From Fidelibacterota bacterium (lineage in GTDB: Bacteria > Marinisomatota > Marinisomatia > Marinisomatales > UBA1611), in contig NZKX01000145.1 in assembly GCA_002694025.1 (NCBI GenBank), positions 1-6,198 on the forward strand: 6,198 nt of DNA, read 5' to 3'. The position numbers and the translations under genes are program-made. Shown here piece after piece: positions 1 through 5,297 of the stretch. How positions within the stretch are numbered: the stretch's first letter is position 1; every line of letters begins with the position of its first letter. Under the pieces are notes generated by a model, which saw only the letters and a list, made by a program, of their open reading frames with translations, did not search any database and had not been told where the DNA came from.

Positions 1-1247
1 AATCAAGAAAAATAGTAAACAGTTCACTTTATGATTTTTCTCAGCTCGAAGATATTTTTTTAAAAGCTAATAGCCAAGGTAATTTTCAAGTTGAGGATGT
101 AGGTCTTAGCAATTTAAAAGATTGGAATTTTGATAATGTTGGAAATTTTTCTCATAAGAGTGAAAGATTTTTTAAAATTGTAAATGTAAGCAATAATATC
201 ATTGATACTGGTATCTTACTTCAAAATGAAATAGGAACATTAGGTCTTATCTCGTGTATTTATGAAGAAAATTTTTATGTATTAGTGCAACTTAAAAAAG
301 AGCCAGGTAATAAATTAAGTGCACAATTATCACCAACACTTCAGGCAACTCTTAGTAATCAAAATAAGATACATGGAGGTTCTGCCCCAAAGTATTTAGA
401 GATATTTGAAAATATTGAAGAAAAAGAAACTATATTTCAAAAAAATCTTCCTGAACAAGGAAATAGGTATTGGAGAAAATTTAACAAGAACATAGTTGTG
501 TTAAAAGATTATTTTAAAGAAGAAGAAAATTTTTTATGGATGACATTAGGTCAAATATATGAATTTACAAAGTATGATAATTCAATAAATTCCTGTTTAA
601 GAAGTGTACTTTCTTTAGTGGTAGATGAGAGGATAGAAAGAAAAAATATTGAATTTTCTTTTGATAATCTCAATGAGAAGAATAAATCTAAAGTAAAAGA
701 CTCTATTGTTAACTTTTATGACAAATCAAAAGACGAACTTTGTTTTGAAACTCTAAATGATAAATTTCACATCAAAGGAATAAAAATATCAATAGAGGAC
801 AGAGAAGTAAAAAGCTGGGATCAGCCAATTATATATGATCCCTATTTGGAAGAGTATATTATTTTATCTGTATTAATTAACGGTGAAAGAAAATATATAC
901 TTCGAAAATATTATGAACCTGGTTATGAAAAAGGCTTTGTATTTGGACCTACAATTACAAATAGGTCTGACCAATTAAATTCATCACTTGAAGACTTGAA
1001 ATTATTTTCTGAAGAAGATATCAATTTTAAATTGATTAAAACAATTGAAATGTCTGAAGAAGGTGGTAGGTTTTTACAAACCACGGTGAAACATAGTTTT
1101 TATGAGTTGACCGTCAATTCAGAATTAAATGTTGATAAAAATTATGAAGTTTTATCAATGAATGAGATTAACAATATAAATAACATTCAATTATTAAGTA
1201 TGGAAGCAAGAAGCTTAATATTTTTCGCCAATCATATATACAATTAG
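1..1247 (+). CDS. NDP-hexose 2,3-dehydratase (EvaA/TylCVI/SpnO/DnmT-like), 5'-truncated by window edge
   Basis: The frame is open from base 3 to the TAG at 1245-1247, giving 414 visible residues. The family is usually about 450-480, so roughly 40-60 N-terminal residues lie outside the window. The GTG at 285 is not the start, because conserved family sequence continues upstream (HKSERFFKI, visible residues 51-59; NEIGTLGLI). Other family motifs are QLSPTLQAT (108-116), HGG (124-126), FLWMTLGQI (177-185), WDQP (272-275) and SEEGGRF (351-357). The family is a tandem duplication of a Nudix-like fold, and both copies can be seen: EPG-x8-PT occurs at 100-112 and 305-317. Family members eliminate the C-2 hydroxyl of an NDP-4-keto-6-deoxyhexose in the cytoplasm, giving a 3,4-diketo-2,6-dideoxy sugar. 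That product must be reduced or aminated at C-3, and the next two genes fit those two steps. The first copy lacks the usual WxQP (it reads IIDTGILLQ). Family assignment is confident; the nucleotide and exact substrate are inferred. Confidence 0.9.
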   Translation, partial: SRKIVNSSLYDFSQLEDIFLKANSQGNFQVEDVGLSNLKDWNFDNVGNFSHKSERFFKIVNVSNNIIDTGILLQNEIGTLGLISCIYEENFYVLVQLKKEPGNKLSAQLSPTLQATLSNQNKIHGGSAPKYLEIFENIEEKETIFQKNLPEQGNRYWRKFNKNIVVLKDYFKEEENFLWMTLGQIYEFTKYDNSINSCLRSVLSLVVDERIERKNIEFSFDNLNEKNKSKVKDSIVNFYDKSKDELCFETLNDKFHIKGIKISIEDREVKSWDQPIIYDPYLEEYIILSVLINGERKYILRKYYEPGYEKGFVFGPTITNRSDQLNSSLEDLKLFSEEDINFKLIKTIEMSEEGGRFLQTTVKHSFYELTVNSELNVDKNYEVLSMNEINNINNIQLLSMEARSLIFFANHIYN

Positions 1248-1254
1248 ATTAACT

Positions 1255-2181
1255 ATGAAAATTCTAATTTTAGGGTACTCAGACATTGTAAAAAGAAGAG
1301 TCATACCTTCTTTACTAGAGATTAATCAAATAAAATCAATTGATATTGCATCAAAATCAAGAAATATTAAAAAAAATGCTAAATTATCGAATATATATAA
1401 AGACTATGATGAAGGATTAAATAAATCTGACGCAGAATTAGTTTATATATCTTTGCCAAATAGTCTTCATTACCAATATTCAATAAAAACATTAAATAGA
1501 AATAAGAATGTCATTGTTGACAAACCAGCAATTACGAAACTAAATCAACTCGAAAAAATTGAGGATATTATTAAGGAAAAACAATTAGGAATATCTATGA
1601 GCTCAGTTTTTCAATATCATAAATGTTGGAAAAAGTTTAAATCCATATCTCTAAAAAATAGTAAGGAAGGGACTCTAGTCGCAAACTTTACCATTCCAAA
1701 ACTCAATAAAGACAACATAAGGATGTCAAAGAGATTAGATGGGGGAGCATTTCATGATATGGCAATCTACGCTTCAAATGCTGGATATATATTTTGGGAA
1801 ACTCCTTTAGAAAAATTAAGTTTGTTCAAATCCTCCGAAAATGGTTTAATAACTGGTTTCAATGTCATAATAAATTATGGTCGTGGGAAAGAATTTATTG
1901 GTAGATTTGGCTTTAATAAAACATACACCAACCAAATCCAATATCATGGTTTAAACTTCAGTACAAAATATGATAGAGTATTTAGTCCGCCACCAAATCT
2001 AGAGACTTACATCACAAAAGAAACAAAAAACCAAGGCATAAAATCTTATATGATAGGATACGATGATTCATTTAAAAATTACTTAACTTACGTAATAAAA
2101 TATTTAAATAATGATAGAAAAAAACTCTGTAGGGAATTTTTTGATCAAAATTATGAATATGAGAAACTTTTAAGACAATGA
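1255..2181 (+). CDS. Gfo/Idh/MocA-family oxidoreductase, probable NDP-hexose 3-ketoreductase (KijD10/SpnN-like)
   Basis: This 308-residue protein is slightly shorter than the usual ~330. The N-terminus is a Rossmann NAD(P)-binding segment. MKILILGYSDIVKRRVIPSL resembles, from memory, the GCADIAxRRxLPAL opening of sugar 3-ketoreductases, without a strict GxGxxG. VYISLPNSLHYQYSIKTL (63-80) matches the family's VYxxLPxxLH helix. VIVDKP (86-91) occupies the position of the conserved EKP, with Asp for Glu and the expected Lys90 kept. GGAFHDMAIY (163-172) matches the GGGxLxDxGxY segment, with Tyr172 in the usual active-site position. The predicted role is NAD(P)H-dependent reduction of the 3-keto group of the 3,4-diketo-2,6-dideoxy product of the gene before it, giving a 4-keto-2,6-dideoxyhexose. 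The gene starts 7 bases after the dehydratase stop, with no visible Shine-Dalgarno, and overlaps the next start by four bases. The family is clear; the precise reaction rests on the neighbours, and other sugar oxidoreductase roles remain possible. Confidence 0.75.
   Translation: MKILILGYSDIVKRRVIPSLLEINQIKSIDIASKSRNIKKNAKLSNIYKDYDEGLNKSDAELVYISLPNSLHYQYSIKTLNRNKNVIVDKPAITKLNQLEKIEDIIKEKQLGISMSSVFQYHKCWKKFKSISLKNSKEGTLVANFTIPKLNKDNIRMSKRLDGGAFHDMAIYASNAGYIFWETPLEKLSLFKSSENGLITGFNVIINYGRGKEFIGRFGFNKTYTNQIQYHGLNFSTKYDRVFSPPPNLETYITKETKNQGIKSYMIGYDDSFKNYLTYVIKYLNNDRKKLCREFFDQNYEYEKLLRQ
2178..2181 (+). promoter_or_regulatory. ATGA stop-start overlap, likely translational coupling
   Basis: The ATG of the aminotransferase (2178-2180) overlaps the TGA stop of the oxidoreductase (2179-2181). 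The upstream sequence (gagaaacttttaagaca) has no Shine-Dalgarno-like run, so reinitiation by ribosomes ending the upstream gene is the likely way in. The two proteins would therefore be made together, which fits adjacent steps in one sugar pathway. Confidence 0.8.
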
Positions 2182-3284
2182 AAAAAACAAAACAAATTAA
2201 TGTTTGGTCTTATTTAGAAGAATATGAAGAATACAAAGATGATATCTTTAAGGTAATATCAGATGTTTTATATTCTGGACAACTCATTCTTGGAGAGAGG
2301 GTGGCAGAATTTGAAAATAACTTTTCTAAATGGGTTGGATCAAAGTACGGTATTGGTGTTGGAAATGGAACTGATGCTATAAAACTTGCTTTACTTTCTT
2401 TAGATATTGGTCATGGTGATGAAGTTATAACTGTTTCAAATACGGCAGTTCCAACTGTATCTGCAATTATTGAAACAGGAGCAACCCCTGTTTTTTGTGA
2501 TGTAAACACAGACGATTTTAACATTGATGTAGAACTCATTGGGGGTTTAATAACAAAGAAAACAAAAGCTATTGTTTGTGTTCATTTATATGGACATGCA
2601 GCAAATATAACTAAGTTAGTAAAAATTTGTAAAGAAAACAAAATAAATTTAATTGAAGACTGCGCCCAATCTCATGGCTCAAAATATAAAAACAAACTTA
2701 CTGGCAGTTTTGGTAAAGTTTCTGCGTTTTCTTTCTACCCAACTAAAACCCTGGGTGGTTTTGGTGATGGTGGTATGTGTGTAACAAACAATAAAAGTAT
2801 TGATAAGAAAATTAGAATGCTTAGATTTTATGGCATGAAAGATAAGTACTACTCTGAAATTGAAAATGGTGTTAATACTCGACTTGATGAAGTTCATGCA
2901 GCTATTCTAGATTTTAAACTTAAACGTCTTGATGACGATATCAAGAAAAGAAGAAAAATTGCTAGTATTTATAACTCAGAATTAAAAGATACAAACCTCG
3001 TTTTACCTATTGAAAAAAAAGACTACTTTCATTCTTATTACGTTTATGTTGTTAGACATGAGAACCGTGATAATATAATTAAAAATCTTAAAGACAAGAA
3101 TATAAATTTGAATATATCTTATCCATATCCAATTCATACAATGCCTCCATTTAGGAAATTTAAAAAAACAGCTATGAAAAATACAAACAAATTATCAAAA
3201 GAAATATTTAGCTTACCTATGTATCCAGCTTTATCAATTGAAAAAGTTGAGAAGACTATACAAGTAATTAAAAAATTTATTTAG
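2178..3284 (+). CDS. DegT/DnrJ/EryC1/StrS PLP aminotransferase, probable NDP-3,4-diketo-2,6-dideoxyhexose C-3 aminotransferase (DnrJ/EvaB-like)
   Basis: At 368 residues this is a full-length fold-type I sugar aminotransferase. VWSYLEEYE (9-17) and SGQLILGERVAEFE (33-46) form the N-terminus. GNGTDAI (62-68) is the cofactor-phosphate region. EDCAQSHG (160-167) carries Asp161 for the pyridine nitrogen. SFYPTKTLGGFGDGG (185-199) has Lys190 as the Schiff-base lysine, so this is a true aminotransferase rather than a dehydrase. LRFYGMKDKYY with NTRLDEVHAAIL (233-244), LNISYPYPIHTM (311-322) and SLPMYP (345-350) resemble, from memory, daunosamine DnrJ and related C-3 aminotransferases more than C-4 enzymes. 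The predicted reaction is glutamate-dependent amination at C-3 of the 3,4-diketo sugar, giving a 3-amino-2,3,6-trideoxy-4-ketohexose. Its ATG shares ATGA with the stop of the preceding gene, implying translational coupling. The enzyme class is certain; the C-3 position and 2-deoxy substrate are inferred from motifs and the adjacent 2,3-dehydratase. Confidence 0.88.
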   Translation: MKKTKQINVWSYLEEYEEYKDDIFKVISDVLYSGQLILGERVAEFENNFSKWVGSKYGIGVGNGTDAIKLALLSLDIGHGDEVITVSNTAVPTVSAIIETGATPVFCDVNTDDFNIDVELIGGLITKKTKAIVCVHLYGHAANITKLVKICKENKINLIEDCAQSHGSKYKNKLTGSFGKVSAFSFYPTKTLGGFGDGGMCVTNNKSIDKKIRMLRFYGMKDKYYSEIENGVNTRLDEVHAAILDFKLKRLDDDIKKRRKIASIYNSELKDTNLVLPIEKKDYFHSYYVYVVRHENRDNIIKNLKDKNINLNISYPYPIHTMPPFRKFKKTAMKNTNKLSKEIFSLPMYPALSIEKVEKTIQVIKKFI

Positions 3285-3308
3285 ATAATTTTCATGTAAC
3301 ATAAAATA

Positions 3309-5273
3309 GTGATAAATTTTATTTATTGTTTTGATGAAAATTATAATTCACAGGCTTTGACTTCAATAAATTCTTTACTTATGAAGACATCCGAAAAAGT
3401 GAATATTTATATTATTCATGAAAATCCTGAAAGCTTTGATATAGGAATTATCAATGATGAAAATATTAACTCACTAAATATTTTTAAAATAACTATAGAT
3501 GATATTGAATTTCCAAATTTATCAGGTACACATGTATCAAAAGCCACTTACTATAGATTCTATCTTTCTAAATTTCTTCCACATGATTTAGATTACATTA
3601 TTTATATTGATGCAGATATTCTCTGTCTTAATGATCCATTTAAAGGTCTACAAGAAGAAATTGAAAAATTAAAAAATAGTTCAAAAAAACTTGCCGCACG
3701 AACTGAAGTTACAAGATTTGATGACAATCTAACAGTCAATCCATTTTTAAATTTGAATTTAAAAAATGATAAATACTTTAATGCAGGTTTAATGATAATT
3801 GATTTTGAATATTGGATTAAAAATGAAATTGAAGAGCAATTATTTAATTTAATGAATGAACTTTATGAGGATATTGTCTTCTGGGATCAAGATGTGCTAA
3901 ATAAATTATTTGATGGCGAGTATTTAGAGTTAAATGATTTTTATAATTATGAATTCGGGGTATTTAATGAAGACAAATATGATGAAGAATTTGTATTAAG
4001 TAACGTTAAGTTTCTCCACTACACTGGAAAAGGTAAGCCATGGGATACAAATTTTATTTTTTTCAAAAGCTCGAACATTTTTCAAAAATATTATCAATTA
4101 CTTAATCTCGAAAACTATCTTTTATCACACAGCACATCAATAAAAGGAAGTTTTAAAAATTATTTGAAAAAAATATACTCATTACAATTTTTAAAATTAG
4201 AGTATCCTTTTTCATATTTGAAAATTTCAATAAGGGAATTATCAAAATTAAAAATAAGATTTTTATACAATAAAAATAAAATTTTTGATGAGTCTATTGT
4301 TGAAAGGGATAAACCAAAGAATTTAAGTGTTAATGATGAATATTTATTTTCACACGAATATCAAAAAGTCATCCCACAGTCATATATTCGAATATTGAGA
4401 AATCCAATTGTTATAAATAATTCAATTTTTGATTTGAAAAAATTAAGACTTTACACCAAAGAAACCTTTTACGAAAATCATACATATTCAAAAAAAATTA
4501 AGGATACAATTAAAAATTTATTGAGATCAAAAAAGGGAACTGAAAATATTAAAAATGGTGTCTGGATTCTAGATACTAAGAGTGAAAATTTTGGCCATTG
4601 GATGATAGATGCTTTGTGTAGATATCAGTTAGTCCCAAGAGATTTCTCAACATATGAGATATTACTTCCTGAAAGATTTAATATCGGATGGGTAATTGAG
4701 ATGCTGGATCATTTGGGGTATCCATATAGAATTCTTGAAACAAATAAGAAGTATATTGTTGAAAATTTGATTTTGACTAGTAGAGCACATCCTTCTGGAA
4801 ATTACAACCTTAAAATAGTGAATAAACTTAGAGACCTGTTTTTGTCAGAAATAAACTCTGAATTACATTCTCGAAATAAAAGAATTTGGACATATAGAGA
4901 ACATATAAGTCGAAAAGTTGATAACTTTGAAGAAATAGAAAAAATTCTGAAAAAAAATAATTTCGATATTATTTACACTGACAAACTGTCTCTCAAAGAA
5001 AAAATATCACTATTAAGTAGTACTCAAATAATTAGTGGAACACATGGTTCAGGTTTAATAAATTTATTTTTTATGAGAAAAGGAGCAAAAATATTTGAAA
5101 TAAGAGATTTAAAAGATGATTTAAAAAATGCTGTTTATTCATTAGCATCTGCATTGGGAATTGATTATTACTACATGGAAAGAAAAAATGACATTAATCA
5201 AGGAGGGTCAATAGATCCAAAAATATTCGAACAAAAACTTCTTGAGTGTATAAATAGCCAAGACAACAAATAA
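3309..5273 (+). CDS. Two-domain glycosyltransferase: N-terminal GT8-like, C-terminal GT61/DUF563-like
   Basis: The protein has 654 residues and starts at GTG. An in-frame TAA at 3297-3299 blocks extension, and conserved sequence (INFIYCFDENYNSQALTSI) begins at residue 2. Residues 1 to about 265 look like glycosyltransferase family 8. They contain YIDADILCLNDP with the metal/nucleotide-sugar DxD at 101-103, FNAGLMIIDFEYW (157-169), WDQDVLN (192-198) and HYTGKGKPW (237-245). Residues 265-340 are a Lys- and aromatic-rich linker that might touch the membrane. Residues about 345-625 match the GT61/DUF563 pattern: ENFGHWMIDALCRYQL (426-441), YREHISRKVDNFEEIEKIL (529-547), SGTHGSGLINLFFM (576-589) and FEI (596-598). 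No signal peptide or transmembrane helix is seen, so it is probably a cytoplasmic or membrane-peripheral enzyme adding two sugars to a lipid-linked or lipopolysaccharide-type acceptor. It sits 24 bases after the aminotransferase with no Shine-Dalgarno. Donor and acceptor cannot be read from the sequence. Confidence 0.87.
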   Translation: MINFIYCFDENYNSQALTSINSLLMKTSEKVNIYIIHENPESFDIGIINDENINSLNIFKITIDDIEFPNLSGTHVSKATYYRFYLSKFLPHDLDYIIYIDADILCLNDPFKGLQEEIEKLKNSSKKLAARTEVTRFDDNLTVNPFLNLNLKNDKYFNAGLMIIDFEYWIKNEIEEQLFNLMNELYEDIVFWDQDVLNKLFDGEYLELNDFYNYEFGVFNEDKYDEEFVLSNVKFLHYTGKGKPWDTNFIFFKSSNIFQKYYQLLNLENYLLSHSTSIKGSFKNYLKKIYSLQFLKLEYPFSYLKISIRELSKLKIRFLYNKNKIFDESIVERDKPKNLSVNDEYLFSHEYQKVIPQSYIRILRNPIVINNSIFDLKKLRLYTKETFYENHTYSKKIKDTIKNLLRSKKGTENIKNGVWILDTKSENFGHWMIDALCRYQLVPRDFSTYEILLPERFNIGWVIEMLDHLGYPYRILETNKKYIVENLILTSRAHPSGNYNLKIVNKLRDLFLSEINSELHSRNKRIWTYREHISRKVDNFEEIEKILKKNNFDIIYTDKLSLKEKISLLSSTQIISGTHGSGLINLFFMRKGAKIFEIRDLKDDLKNAVYSLASALGIDYYYMERKNDINQGGSIDPKIFEQKLLECINSQDNK

Positions 5274-5284
5274 AGATAACAATC

Positions 5285-5290
5285 TATAAT
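5285..5290 (+). promoter_or_regulatory. Candidate -10 box (TATAAT) just upstream of the 3-dehydrase gene
   Basis: A perfect TATAAT lies 7 bases before the ATG at 5298. If used, transcription would begin at or next to the start codon, giving a leaderless or nearly leaderless mRNA, which would fit the missing Shine-Dalgarno. The only -35-like match is weak: AAGACA at 5260-5265, with a long 19-base spacer. TATAAT is common by chance in DNA this A+T-rich, so this is a weak candidate. Confidence 0.2.
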
Positions 5291-5297
5291 AGTCATA

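Noticed and set aside
285..287. GTG as start codon of the first gene.
   Set aside because: The same frame is open back to base 3, and residues encoded at about 150-284 match the conserved start of 2,3-dehydratases, so the real start is upstream of the window.
2679..2897. A 72-codon open frame on the minus strand inside the aminotransferase gene.
   Set aside because: It lies opposite the most conserved part of the aminotransferase (Schiff-base Lys and neighbouring motifs), has no recognisable domain and is a shadow of that gene.
2178..3284. A C-4 aminotransferase (SpnR-like) completing a forosamine-type 4-amino-2,3,4,6-tetradeoxy sugar.
   Set aside because: Motifs around VWSYL, YGMKDKYY, NTRLDEVHAAIL and LNISYPYPIHTM look like DnrJ/EvaB C-3 enzymes. 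C-4 activity cannot be excluded without a tree, but it is the less likely reading.
3294..3299. ATG just upstream of the glycosyltransferase as its start.
   Set aside because: It is followed at once by TAA in the same frame, so the GTG at 3309 is the first usable start and directly precedes conserved GT8 sequence.
3285..3308. A terminator or promoter between the aminotransferase and the glycosyltransferase.
   Set aside because: The 24 bases contain no inverted repeat, no T-run after a stem and no convincing -10/-35 pair; it looks like a plain intra-operon spacer.
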